This document shows, one piece after another, positions 7,651-15,920 of a DNA stretch of 36,973 nucleotides. The position numbers were made by a program, and so were the translations under genes. Positions within the stretch are counted from its first letter, which is position 1. Each line of letters opens with the position of its first letter. The DNA lies in contig JAIESQ010000059.1 in assembly GCA_019745975.1 (NCBI GenBank), positions 1 to 36,973 of the forward strand. Direction: 5' to 3'. A model generated the notes under the pieces. It made no database searches. It was not told the origin of the DNA and saw only the letters and a program-made list of their open reading frames with translations. This DNA is from Pirellulales bacterium. Its GTDB lineage: Bacteria > Planctomycetota > Planctomycetia > Pirellulales > JAEUIK01.

Positions 7651-8900
7651 TGGCCTCCTCCGCCGGCGATCGGCTGCTGGCCTATCGTGCCCGCTGGGTG
7701 ATACCGGTGGCGCTTCCGCCGCTGGCAGGTGGCTGCGTCGCGATGCGCGGCGCGCGGATTGAGTATGTTGGTATATCGGTGCCTGACGGGGCCGAGCTCG
7801 TCGATCTTGGCGACGTCGCCCTGTTGCCGGGCCTGGTCAATCCGCACACGCATCTTGAGTTCAGCGATCTGGCCTGTCCGCTGGGCCGCGCCGGGATGAG
7901 CTTCACTGCTTGGATCGCGCTGGTCACCGCGTCGCGCGGTAATGCCGAGCAGCCGCGCCCCGCGCCTGCCGAATCGATCGCGCTGGGCCTGGCCGAATCG
8001 CGCGCGGCTGGAGTGACCACAGTGGGCGACATCGCCACGGCCGGCTGGCAGTTGAGTCATGCTGATGCGGCTGCGACGGATGTCACCGCGTTTGCCGAAG
8101 TCATTACCTTGTCGGCGCTGCGTTTCGCCGAAGCCCTCGATCGCGTGCGCAGGAATATGGACGACGCCGCGGCAATAGGTATGTGGCGTGGCGCGATCTG
8201 CCCACATGCACCCTATACGGTACACCCCGAGCTGTTCGCCAAGCTGGTCAATCTGGGAACCGAACGCGGCGTCGCCGTGGCGTTTCACCTCGCGGAGTCG
8301 GCCGACGAACTGGAAATGATGCGCGACAACGCCGGCCCGCTGATCGATTATCTTACATCGCGCGGGTTCTGGATTCCGGGTTCTATTCCGTGCGGCACCC
8401 GGCCGCTCGATTATCTGCGCGTGCTGGCCCGTGCCCCACGATCGCTGGTGATTCATGGCAATCTGCTCGACGACGAGGAGATCGCATTTGTTGCGGCGCA
8501 GCGTGAACGGATGTCAGTCGTCTACTGCCCACGCACGCACGCTTATTTCGATCATCCGCCGCATCCTTTGCCGAAGTTGCTCGCCGCTGGCGCGCGGGTG
8601 GCGCTAGGGACCGATGGCCGGGTGTCGAACCCCGACTTGAATCTGCTGGCCGAAGCCAGCTATGTCGACTGTGAATTCCAGTCGATTGCGCCGGCAGACG
8701 TGCTGGCGATGATCACGCTGCGCGCCGCCGAGGCGCTGGGGCTGGCCGCCGAAGTCGGTTCGCTCGAGCCCGGCAAACGGGCGGACCTGGCGGTGCTGGC
8801 ACTACCAACTGGCCGTTCGGAGAGCGCCGATCCATACGAGGCTATCCTCGGCAGTGATTGCCCGGTGGTGCGGACGATGCACGCAGGCGCGTGGGTTTGA
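7647..8900 (+). CDS. Metal-dependent amidohydrolase of the cytosine-deaminase-like group
   Basis: A 417-residue cytoplasmic hydrolase or deaminase of the COG0402 type. Metal and catalytic positions are easy to see: H67 and H69 in NPHTHLEF, H214 with E217 in AFHLAESADE, H270 in VIHGNLLDD and D323 in ALGTDGRVSNPD; CPHAPYTVHPEL and VVYCPRTHAYF are also typical. The C-terminal EPGKRADLAVL returns to the composite beta domain. Substrates in this group include aminofutalosine, S-adenosylhomocysteine, guanine and triazines. Sequence alone does not choose between them; aminofutalosine deaminase is one possibility if the organism uses the futalosine menaquinone route. The start overlaps the FHA stop by four bases (ATGA), so its expression follows the FHA protein. 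Confidence 0.88.
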   Translation: MMASSAGDRLLAYRARWVIPVALPPLAGGCVAMRGARIEYVGISVPDGAELVDLGDVALLPGLVNPHTHLEFSDLACPLGRAGMSFTAWIALVTASRGNAEQPRPAPAESIALGLAESRAAGVTTVGDIATAGWQLSHADAAATDVTAFAEVITLSALRFAEALDRVRRNMDDAAAIGMWRGAICPHAPYTVHPELFAKLVNLGTERGVAVAFHLAESADELEMMRDNAGPLIDYLTSRGFWIPGSIPCGTRPLDYLRVLARAPRSLVIHGNLLDDEEIAFVAAQRERMSVVYCPRTHAYFDHPPHPLPKLLAAGARVALGTDGRVSNPDLNLLAEASYVDCEFQSIAPADVLAMITLRAAEALGLAAEVGSLEPGKRADLAVLALPTGRSESADPYEAILGSDCPVVRTMHAGAWV

Positions 8901-8938
8901 TTCGCCTAAGGCCCTTATGTCCGTGGAACTCCCGCCCG

Positions 8939-8967
8939 TTGAGGCCCGGGGCCTGAATCCTTATATT
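8939..8967 (+). promoter_or_regulatory. Sigma70-type promoter of sat
   Basis: TTGAGG at 8939-8944 and TATATT at 8962-8967 are 17 bases apart. Transcription would start near 8974, which leaves a leader of about 148 bases before the sat ATG and includes the hairpin at 9028-9046. Confidence 0.55.
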
Positions 8968-9027
8968 GGGCGGACCACAAACACGGAGGTTTTGCCCAGT
9001 CCGCGCAGCATGTCTCGCAGGCCTTGC

Positions 9028-9046
9028 CTCTCCCGCAACGGGAGAG
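9028..9046 (+). promoter_or_regulatory. Strong hairpin in the sat leader
   Basis: CTCTCCCG (9028-9035) and CGGGAGAG (9039-9046) pair perfectly over eight bases around a CAA loop. The helix lies inside the predicted leader, 60 bases before the ribosome-binding site. It is not followed by a run of T, so it is not a standard intrinsic terminator. I do not recognise a known riboswitch fold around it. Confidence 0.5.
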
Positions 9047-9121
9047 CTGAAACCCGTCCTGCTACCCGCCCCCAATTTTCCGCATCGCGCCGCGGTTGGC
9101 GCCCCGAAGGAGCCTCGTTCG

Positions 9122-10396
9122 ATGAGCGATCTCGTTGCCCCGCATGGTGGTTTGTCTGAGCCCCTGGAATTGACCGTGCCGGCCGCCGAGCGGGCCGCGC
9201 TGGAGGCCGAAGCCGCCAAGCTGCCGAAGGTACCGGTTTCCGACGCCGATCTGTCGACTGTTTACCGCTTCGGCGATGGTGCCCTCAGTCCGCTGACCGG
9301 CCCGATGGATCGCGCGACCTACGAGCGAGTGCTCGACCGCGGCTCAATTGAGCACAACGGCAAGAGCTACGCTTGGACGATTCCCCTGTCGCTCCCGGTC
9401 ACCAAGGAATTAGCGGCCAAGCTCAGCAAGGGGCAGAAGGTCGCCCTGACCAACTCGGCCGGCAAAGTCGTCGCCACGCTCGATGTGACCGACGTATTCG
9501 AGTGGGACAAGCCACGCTATTTGAAGAGCGTCTACGGCACCGAGCGCACCGATCATCCGGGCGCCGACATGGTGCTCAAGGGAGACGCCGACAAGACACA
9601 CCTCATCGGCGGAAAGATCCGCGCGCTGCCGCAGCCCAAGCACTCGAAGTTTGGCAAGTACGTGCTCACGCCGCGCGAAGTGCGCAAGCTGCTCAAGGAA
9701 AAAGGGTGGAACCGCGTCGTCGCCTTCCAAACGCGCAACCCGCTGCACCGCGCCCACGAGTACGCCTTGGTCTACGGCCTTGAAACGCTCTTGCGCCAAG
9801 GGCACAACGCCGGCGCTTGCTTGAACCCTCTGATCGGCGAGACCAAGGGGGACGACGTGCACGCCGACGTGCGAATGCACACCTACGAAGCCTTGATCGA
9901 CACCCGGGCGCTGGGCGATGGCGACAGCGATACGGCGCTCTGGAAACCGCGCGGCGAGTCGGTCCCCGATCGCGTGATTTTGTTGGGGCTCGACATCAAG
10001 ATGTTCTACGGTGGCCCGCAGGAAGCGGTGATGCACGCCATCTACCGGCAGAACTACGGCTTCACGGACATCGTGATCGGCCGCAAGCACGCCGACGCTC
10101 CGTACCACGACGGCACGCCGATCTGGGGTGACTTCGACGCCCAGGAGATCTTCAAGAAGCTCGGCGGTGACTTGCAGATCAAGCCGCTGTGCGTGGGCTT
10201 TGCCGCGTACTATGAGTCGGCCGGCCGCGTCGACTTGATGGAGAACCACGCCGGCGAGAAGCCGGTGTCGATCTCCGGCAAGGAGGTCCGCAAGACGTTG
10301 CTCGAAGGGGGCGAGGTCGATCCGCGGATCATGCGCCCCACGACGTCGCGCATCTTATCCGAAGCGATGAGCGGCAAGCTGGCCCCAGCGAGCTAA
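9122..10396 (+). CDS. sat: Sulfate adenylyltransferase (ATP sulfurylase)
   Basis: The enzyme activates sulfate with ATP to adenosine 5'-phosphosulfate and pyrophosphate, the first step of sulfate assimilation; the homo-oligomeric type needs no CysN partner. The protein is 424 residues. An N-terminal PUA-like domain contains [14 protein letters not shown] and ends near residue 190. The catalytic domain has [14 protein letters not shown], carrying both the QxRN and HxxH ATP-binding signatures, [12 protein letters not shown], and [20 protein letters not shown]. The usual GRDHAG loop is GRKHAD here, a substitution to check. The start at 9122 is fixed by AAGGAG at 9107-9112. The frame continues upstream to 8966 but without support. 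No APS kinase or reductase is adjacent. Confidence 0.95.
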   Translation: MSDLVAPHGGLSEPLELTVPAAERAALEAEAAKLPKVPVSDADLSTVYRFGDGALSPLTGPMDRATYERVLDRGSIEHNGKSYAWTIPLSLPVTKELAAKLSKGQKVALTNSAGKVVATLDVTDVFEWDKPRYLKSVYGTERTDHPGADMVLKGDADKTHLIGGKIRALPQPKHSKFGKYVLTPREVRKLLKEKGWNRVVAFQTRNPLHRAHEYALVYGLETLLRQGHNAGACLNPLIGETKGDDVHADVRMHTYEALIDTRALGDGDSDTALWKPRGESVPDRVILLGLDIKMFYGGPQEAVMHAIYRQNYGFTDIVIGRKHADAPYHDGTPIWGDFDAQEIFKKLGGDLQIKPLCVGFAAYYESAGRVDLMENHAGEKPVSISGKEVRKTLLEGGEVDPRIMRPTTSRILSEAMSGKLAPAS

Positions 10397-10445
10397 CGTC
10401 GACGGCGACGCATGACTACTCACGCAGACGCGCGGAGCGGCGAGG

Positions 10446-12176
10446 CTATTTCTTCCCCTTGTGCTCGACTTTGGGCCAGTACTTCTTGAAGTCGAAGTCG
10501 ACACTATTGTCGTCGTCGTGACACTTGATGCACGTCTGCTCGACGGTGGCGCTGGTGAGCTTCAGCGCGGCCCGCAGCGCCTCGCGCTGCGCCGGATTGC
10601 GGTTGACTCCCGTCGCTTTCTCCGCCGCGACGTGTGCGGCGGCCGGCCCGTGGCAGTTCTCGCAGCCGTTGCCGACCAAGAGCGGCGTCGAATCGAGCCC
10701 GAGAAAGCCCGTCTCGTACGGGTAGTACTCCTGCGCGTTCCAGCCAGTCGCGTGGCAACTGACACACTCCGGATCGTACTGCCGCGGTGGATCGAGCTTG
10801 GTCAGCGTTTCGGTCGCGTGGGCGTGAGGCGTCTTGCTCCAAATGCCGTGCGCCGTGGGGTGACACTCCTGGCAACTCGCGGCGCCGGCAAATACGGCCA
10901 GCGGATCGCCCGGGTGCCCCGCGCGCGGATGCGGTGCGGGGCGCAGCTCAAGCCCGGCGAAGCTTTCGGCCTGAAGCTGACCTTGGTAGGCCACCATCAA
11001 CTGGTGCATTTCGGGCGTGTTGGGAAAGCGACTGTCGAGCGGCACGCGCTGGTAGCGCCAGCGGGGCTCGGCGTCGCCAAAAAAGCCCAGCGCCGCTACG
11101 TACATCCCCTTGTGGCCGACATCGACCAGCAGGGCTTTGGTTCCTTCGACTGGCGTGGTCTCGCGTGGCGGTTCGTCGACGCCGGTGGCCGTAACCACCA
11201 CATCGAAATCGGGAAAGCGCTTGGCCAGCTCGCGCGCCTCGTCAAGTGACGTGTGGGCCAAGAGCACGCGGATGTCCGCGGCTTTGGTCAGTTCGGGCAT
11301 AATTTCCGCAATTGCCTCGGCAGCTGGCTTGGTCGCGATTTCGGCGTTATTGGCCAGGCCGGCGCGCAACGAGTCGCCGAGCACGGCCGTGATGACGATT
11401 TTGTGACCGGCGGCTTCAACGACTCGCCAGCGCGGCGTAATAGCCGAGTCGAGCCCGAGCAAGCCGACATTGGCCGACACGAAGCGACTTGTGCCCGCGT
11501 CGTCGGCCAGGTTGGTTACCGCGCCCAATAGCTCATTGGTCGACAGCCGCAGATCGTCGGGACCGAAGCCAACTGCCGCATAGTTCATTGTGCGCAGCGC
11601 CTCGACCGTGATATTGAACTGAATGTTCGCCTGACGGCCGAAACGGCGCACCTGGTCTCCCACGTCGAGCGTCACCAACGGCCAACCCTGGCCGGCCAGT
11701 TGCTGGATCAGCGCGTGACGGCGACTGAGTCCGCCTTTTTGATTGTCGATGCCGGTGCAGCCGCACGGTTCGAGATAGCCGTGCTGTAAACCCGAAATCA
11801 ACAGCGCGAACTCGGGCTTGGGCCAGCCTGCGAAGATCGGGCCGTTGCGCTTGACCGGATCGATCTTGGGCTTTTCGGACTTCGCGTAGGCGTCGGCCGC
11901 GCCATCGACAGCATGATCGTCGGCATTGCTGCCGGCCGTTGCGCCGGCAGCAGCGGCGAGGGCCTCGGGCCTTCCGGCCGTGGCATCGGCCATGGGGAGG
12001 TTCGCATCCGCGACGGCAATGTCTCCAGCAGATTCCGTCGCATCGGAGCGCGCGGCTCCGGTGGCCGCGTTAGCGGACGTCGGCGGTGGCGACGTGGCGC
12101 TTGGCCCGCAACCGACGAACGTCGTAGCGACCAGCCAACATCCATAGCCGAGAGTACGGGGAAGGTTCAGCGTCAT
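10446..12176 (-). CDS. Lipoprotein with UshA-like phosphoesterase domain and four c-type haem sites
   Basis: A 576-residue exported protein. The ATG at 12176 is chosen because GAAAGG precedes it by eight bases and the next residues form a lipoprotein signal with lipobox Cys at position 23; a longer start at 12239 lacks these. After an alanine-rich linker, residues of about 120-400 resemble a calcineurin/5'-nucleotidase fold (LVTLDVGDQVRRF, VRVLLAHTSLDEA), but the usual metal ligands DxHG, GNHE and GHxH are not intact. It has an EPCGC motif at C138 and C140, as in proteins called UshA-like (seleno)protein. The C-terminus resembles cytochrome c554, with four CxxCH sites: CQECH (C435), CVSCH, CENCH and CIKCH. 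It likely carries electrons at the membrane surface. The DUF1573 gene is 87 bases upstream. Confidence 0.85.
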   Translation of the reverse strand: MTLNLPRTLGYGCWLVATTFVGCGPSATSPPPTSANAATGAARSDATESAGDIAVADANLPMADATAGRPEALAAAAGATAGSNADDHAVDGAADAYAKSEKPKIDPVKRNGPIFAGWPKPEFALLISGLQHGYLEPCGCTGIDNQKGGLSRRHALIQQLAGQGWPLVTLDVGDQVRRFGRQANIQFNITVEALRTMNYAAVGFGPDDLRLSTNELLGAVTNLADDAGTSRFVSANVGLLGLDSAITPRWRVVEAAGHKIVITAVLGDSLRAGLANNAEIATKPAAEAIAEIMPELTKAADIRVLLAHTSLDEARELAKRFPDFDVVVTATGVDEPPRETTPVEGTKALLVDVGHKGMYVAALGFFGDAEPRWRYQRVPLDSRFPNTPEMHQLMVAYQGQLQAESFAGLELRPAPHPRAGHPGDPLAVFAGAASCQECHPTAHGIWSKTPHAHATETLTKLDPPRQYDPECVSCHATGWNAQEYYPYETGFLGLDSTPLLVGNGCENCHGPAAAHVAAEKATGVNRNPAQREALRAALKLTSATVEQTCIKCHDDDNSVDFDFKKYWPKVEHKGKK

Positions 12177-12263
12177 CCGTCTTGCCTTTCTCAATCGTCC
12201 GTGACGAGAAGCTCGCCGCTTGCCGGTTCGGCTATCCAAACAATCGAACTGGCTGCGTCGCGA

Positions 12264-13457
12264 TCACCGCGCTTCGATGGCGAACTCGACGAGAATCCGC
12301 AGTTGCGGCGCGTCGGGATGCGTCGATCGCAGCATGATCTCGCCGTAGCCTCCATGCCCTGCCCCGAGTTTGCTCAGTGGTCGCGTGCCGGCGGGCACAT
12401 CGACCGTCAGCGGAATCTGTCGCACGCGGCCGCGGTCGTCCGCCGTGCCCAGGCTGGCCTGCAACTCCGGCGGATCGGTACGCTCAATATCGATTGTCGA
12501 CTCTTGGCGGTGCGGGCCTCGAATCAAGAGAGTCAGCCGCCGGCTCGTTCCGTCCTTTGCCGAGACCGCCCCTAAGCGCAACAGGCCGCGGCGTTCGTCC
12601 CAGCCTGGGCCAACCAGGCTGATATCGCTGTTAACCTGGCCGCCGATTGGTACTTGCACTTCGGGGTACGCGGCCAGGCCGGTCGCGAGCAGGATTCTCT
12701 GGTGAACGGCCCCAACGGGCAAGCCGGGTTTTATCGTAATCCGCACGAGCTGGCCCGAGCGCGGCGACAGCGATGCTAGCGAGGGCTCGGCCAGTTCCGC
12801 GGGGGTCAGCGGGCGCCAACTCACATCAAACGAACTAGCAGTTTGAGGCTGTTCGCAACGCCATTCGGTGAACACGAGTTGGTCGTACACGCCAGACACG
12901 ACGCGAATTTCATATTGGTTCGTTTCCGTGGCAATCTTCTCGAAATACAGCCCCTCGGGGCGGACGGCGATCGACTCCACGACGCGCCCCACGATCTCAA
13001 AACGCAACTCACTGTGCTGCGGGTCGTTCGTGAAGATCGTGGCGGTCTGGCGGAAGTCCGCCCGCAGGCTGTCGGCTTTCCATTCGAGGCGGACCTCGGT
13101 CGATTGCCCGGGCGCGAGCTCTGTTTTTTCGAGGCCACTCACCGTGCACTTACAGGTGGTGTCTCCTTTCGAGAGCTTGAGCACGCCTTGCCCTGAGTTG
13201 GTGACGCGGAACACATGGTTGCGCGACGTGCCCCGCTCCATCTGACCGAAATCAAAGCGTGTCGATTCGACCACGACTTGCGGTTGCGGGCCGCCGGCGG
13301 GAGCCAACTCGGGACGCCGCGGATCGGTGGCATCATCCACGGGCGCGGCCAGCGCCAAATCGTCGAGCGCCAGCCGGCGCAGATCGCGCCAGCTCGTGGC
13401 TACCCCCACCGCCACCCCGCACAGCGCGGCAAACAGAATCGCCAGTAACGTTCGCAT
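12264..13457 (-). CDS. DUF1573-domain exported protein
   Basis: A 397-residue protein with an N-terminal membrane or signal segment (LLAILFAALCGVAVGVATS) and an extracytoplasmic part of beta-sandwich domains. Residues of about 60-155 match DUF1573/HYDIN-like domains: RFDFGQMERGTSRNHVFRVT, then LKLSKGDTTCKCTVSGL with the conserved cysteine pair, LAPGQSTEVRLEW and ATIFTNDPQHSELRFEIVG. A second domain of the same kind probably covers residues 240-390. Function is unknown; these domains are common in Planctomycetota and Bacteroidota and probably bind protein. The gene has its own compact promoter (13464-13492) and no ribosome-binding site, so its message should be leaderless. The following gene encodes the multihaem lipoprotein. 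Confidence 0.88.
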   Translation of the reverse strand: MRTLLAILFAALCGVAVGVATSWRDLRRLALDDLALAAPVDDATDPRRPELAPAGGPQPQVVVESTRFDFGQMERGTSRNHVFRVTNSGQGVLKLSKGDTTCKCTVSGLEKTELAPGQSTEVRLEWKADSLRADFRQTATIFTNDPQHSELRFEIVGRVVESIAVRPEGLYFEKIATETNQYEIRVVSGVYDQLVFTEWRCEQPQTASSFDVSWRPLTPAELAEPSLASLSPRSGQLVRITIKPGLPVGAVHQRILLATGLAAYPEVQVPIGGQVNSDISLVGPGWDERRGLLRLGAVSAKDGTSRRLTLLIRGPHRQESTIDIERTDPPELQASLGTADDRGRVRQIPLTVDVPAGTRPLSKLGAGHGGYGEIMLRSTHPDAPQLRILVEFAIEAR

Positions 13458-13463
13458 GCTTCG

Positions 13464-13492
13464 AGTATCGAGCGGGCAGGTTGGTTGGTCAA
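13464..13492 (-). promoter_or_regulatory. Compact leaderless promoter of the DUF1573 gene
   Basis: On the minus strand, TTGACC reads from 13492 to 13487, a 17-base spacer follows, and GATACT reads from 13469 to 13464. Only six bases then separate the -10 from the ATG at 13457. The TGA inside the -35 (13491-13489) is the stop codon of the O-antigen-ligase gene. Confidence 0.6.
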
Positions 13493-15915
13493 TCGGCCGC
13501 CGATGGTAGCCGCCGAGCGGCCGAATCAGGTCGCTGTTCCGGTGCCGAGGTTGATGACGCTGTTGTCGCGGGCCCTAACCCGGCGGCGGTCAATTCGTCG
13601 CGCAGACTCGGGTGTAACCGCTGATCGGCATGCGGCGTCAGGCGGTCGAACTCCCACGCCGCGGCCGCGGCGCGTCGCGCCTCGTCGCTGCGCCCAGCCG
13701 CTTTGTAAGCCAGCGCCAGCACGGCGCGCTCGCGGGCATGATTCGGATACAGCTCGACGGCGCGGCGGCAAGCTTCGACCGCTCGAGCAAAGTGCTCAGG
13801 GCGGTTGGTGCGTGCGCCGATCTGCCGATACCACTGGCCGACACGAAGCCAGACTGCGCTTTGGTGAGGACGCAATTCGATGGCTTTGGCCTGTGCCGCT
13901 TCGAACAGGGCCAGCGACTCTGGACGCTGGTCGTGCAGCCAGCGCTCGAAATGCCATTGCGCAAGATCGAGTTGCGGTTGCGCGGCGTAAGGATCGCTGG
14001 CGGCGGCGGCTTCGAGTCGCCGCTCGGCCTCGACGCCGGTCGACGCGCGCGCTGCGCTCGATTGGATCATGCTCAGCACCACGGGTTGATAACCGGTCCA
14101 ATAGCAGCCCACAGCACTCCCCAGCGCGGCGATCCCGATGACCGAGAGCGCGGCTCGCCCCAGTGAGAACTGCGCCGCGTTAGCGGCGGCGGACTGTTCA
14201 GGTGCGTGCTCGGGCGCGACGTTGAGCGCCAAAGCTATCAGCAGCCACAAACTGCCGGCAACAGCGGGAAAGGCAATTCCGCCGGCGGCCAACAAGTTGA
14301 ATGCCAACGCTAAGGCGGCGGCAGCCAGGATCGACGTCGGTAGGCGACCCCGTTCTACCCAGGGCCAGAGCAGCCATACGACCACGGCGCCGACCGCTGC
14401 AAAGCCCATGGTGGTCGACAGGCTCGGCGCAATGTCGATCAGTCCGCCGGTTAAACGTGGTCCTAACCAGGCCAGGACGAGTCCTGCTGCTGCGCCGATC
14501 AGAATCGACCTTTGCCCTGTCGTGACTTGCAGCAACGCAGTTTCAAAACCCTGTCTGGGCACCACTGCTGGCTTGCTCAACAGTGCAAGGTTCGACACCG
14601 CGCTGCTAGACGAGCTAGCGGTGGCGCACGAAGTCGGCTCCATGCTGGTTTCGAAACCGATGCTAGTTCGACGAAAACACAACCAGGTCGCGCCGACGAG
14701 CACGACGATTAGCGCCAGCGCCCCCGGCAAGCCGGCCGTGGCCGCCACTTCCAGAATCAGATTGTGCGGATCGTTGATTTCTTCGCTGGCGGTTGGCAGC
14801 TTGAAGCGTGTGTAGTGATCGCCGAAATTGCCAGGGCCGCAGCCGAGCCAGGGATGCTCGCGAACCATCTGAATCGTCGCCTGCCAGTATTGCCAGCGAA
14901 AGCCGAGCGACTTGGGCGCTTCGCTGAGCACTTCACGATCGAGCCCCCCGACCAGCACGCCGACCGCGACCATGAGCGCAATCGCGGCCGAGATCGTGGC
15001 AGCAATCGCGGCCGCGCGCTTCGGGTTAATCGTGCCGCGGCGTGCCAGGGCCACGAGCACGAGCCCGCCTCCTACGACGACTCCCGCCATTGCCGAGCGA
15101 CTCTTGGTGAGGACGAGCGCAAAGCCGCCGACCAGCGCGATCGCGGCGGCGCCTGCGAGCACTCGGACTAGTATCGTGGCATTCCCACGATAAAACTCGC
15201 GCCAACTCAGCCAACCGATGGCCGGCGCCACCAGCAGCCACGGCACGAGCCAGCCCGCCAGCGAGTTGGCCAAGGCAAATGTTCCAGGCGGCTCGGTGCT
15301 GAACAGCCGCTGCTCGAAAAGTTCGCGCTCGGTCGATCCAGGCGGAAAATCCAATCCCTCGGCGGCCAAAGCCGCATCGGGGTCATCCAGATACATCGCG
15401 CGATCGGCTGGCAGGCTGACAAAATACTGGTACAGCGCATAGCCGCTGATGCCAACTGCGATCGCCAGCATCACCGCGACGACGGTACGGGCCTCGCGAT
15501 CATCGGCCACCAGTTGGCGCCACAACCAAAACGCGGCGCCGACCGCCAGCCAGCTCCACAACATGTTGATCGCGGGGCGGGAAGCGTCGACCACCGCCGC
15601 GTGTCCCGCGGCGATGACCGACCAGGCCACGAGGAGCAGCATGCCCGCGTCGATCCAGCCGGTGCGTACGAATACCTGGCGATCGTGCCAGGCAGCAGTC
15701 GCCCAACCCAATAGCGTCAAGAGCCAGAACAAATCCAAGGGGAGCCCGTCGCCGCGCCAAGCGACTGATTCGCTGGGGGACAGCAGCCGGGCAATCGACA
15801 GCGCGGTACACACCCCAAGCAGCCAGGGTCGGCTCGCCGTCAGCCACGGCCTGCGCTGGGCGACGGCGGCACTTCGCGCTGTTGTCCGCCGCCGTTCGGT
15901 CGCCGCGCGCGCCAT
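13489..15915 (-). CDS. O-antigen-ligase-family membrane protein with C-terminal TPR domain
   Basis: An 808-residue polytopic membrane protein of the WaaL/Wzy_C superfamily, which joins or polymerises glycans from lipid-linked precursors at the outer face of the inner membrane. Many hydrophobic helices fill residues of about 25-440 and 500-610. The signature region is GCGPGNFGDHYTRF followed by NDPHNLILEVAATAGLPG, in the large periplasmic loop. After the last helices, residues of about 640-790 form TPR-like repeats (DPYAAQPQLDLAQWHFERWL, AIELRPHQSAVWLRVGQWYR, AVELYPNHARERAVLALAYK). The ATG at 15915 is chosen because it lies five bases after the stop of the preceding gene; the frame extends upstream to 16212 but would overlap that gene. 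It belongs to an operon with the sugar-phosphate transferase, so a role in surface polysaccharide assembly is likely. Confidence 0.87.
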   Translation of the reverse strand: MARAATERRRTTARSAAVAQRRPWLTASRPWLLGVCTALSIARLLSPSESVAWRGDGLPLDLFWLLTLLGWATAAWHDRQVFVRTGWIDAGMLLLVAWSVIAAGHAAVVDASRPAINMLWSWLAVGAAFWLWRQLVADDREARTVVAVMLAIAVGISGYALYQYFVSLPADRAMYLDDPDAALAAEGLDFPPGSTERELFEQRLFSTEPPGTFALANSLAGWLVPWLLVAPAIGWLSWREFYRGNATILVRVLAGAAAIALVGGFALVLTKSRSAMAGVVVGGGLVLVALARRGTINPKRAAAIAATISAAIALMVAVGVLVGGLDREVLSEAPKSLGFRWQYWQATIQMVREHPWLGCGPGNFGDHYTRFKLPTASEEINDPHNLILEVAATAGLPGALALIVVLVGATWLCFRRTSIGFETSMEPTSCATASSSSSAVSNLALLSKPAVVPRQGFETALLQVTTGQRSILIGAAAGLVLAWLGPRLTGGLIDIAPSLSTTMGFAAVGAVVVWLLWPWVERGRLPTSILAAAALALAFNLLAAGGIAFPAVAGSLWLLIALALNVAPEHAPEQSAAANAAQFSLGRAALSVIGIAALGSAVGCYWTGYQPVVLSMIQSSAARASTGVEAERRLEAAAASDPYAAQPQLDLAQWHFERWLHDQRPESLALFEAAQAKAIELRPHQSAVWLRVGQWYRQIGARTNRPEHFARAVEACRRAVELYPNHARERAVLALAYKAAGRSDEARRAAAAAWEFDRLTPHADQRLHPSLRDELTAAGLGPATTASSTSAPEQRPDSAARRLPSAAD

Positions 15916-15920
15916 GGAGA

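Noticed and set aside
9410-10249. A 279-codon minus-strand frame opposite sat.
   Set aside because: It is the mirror frame of a highly conserved enzyme, valine- and leucine-rich without motifs or a ribosome-binding site.
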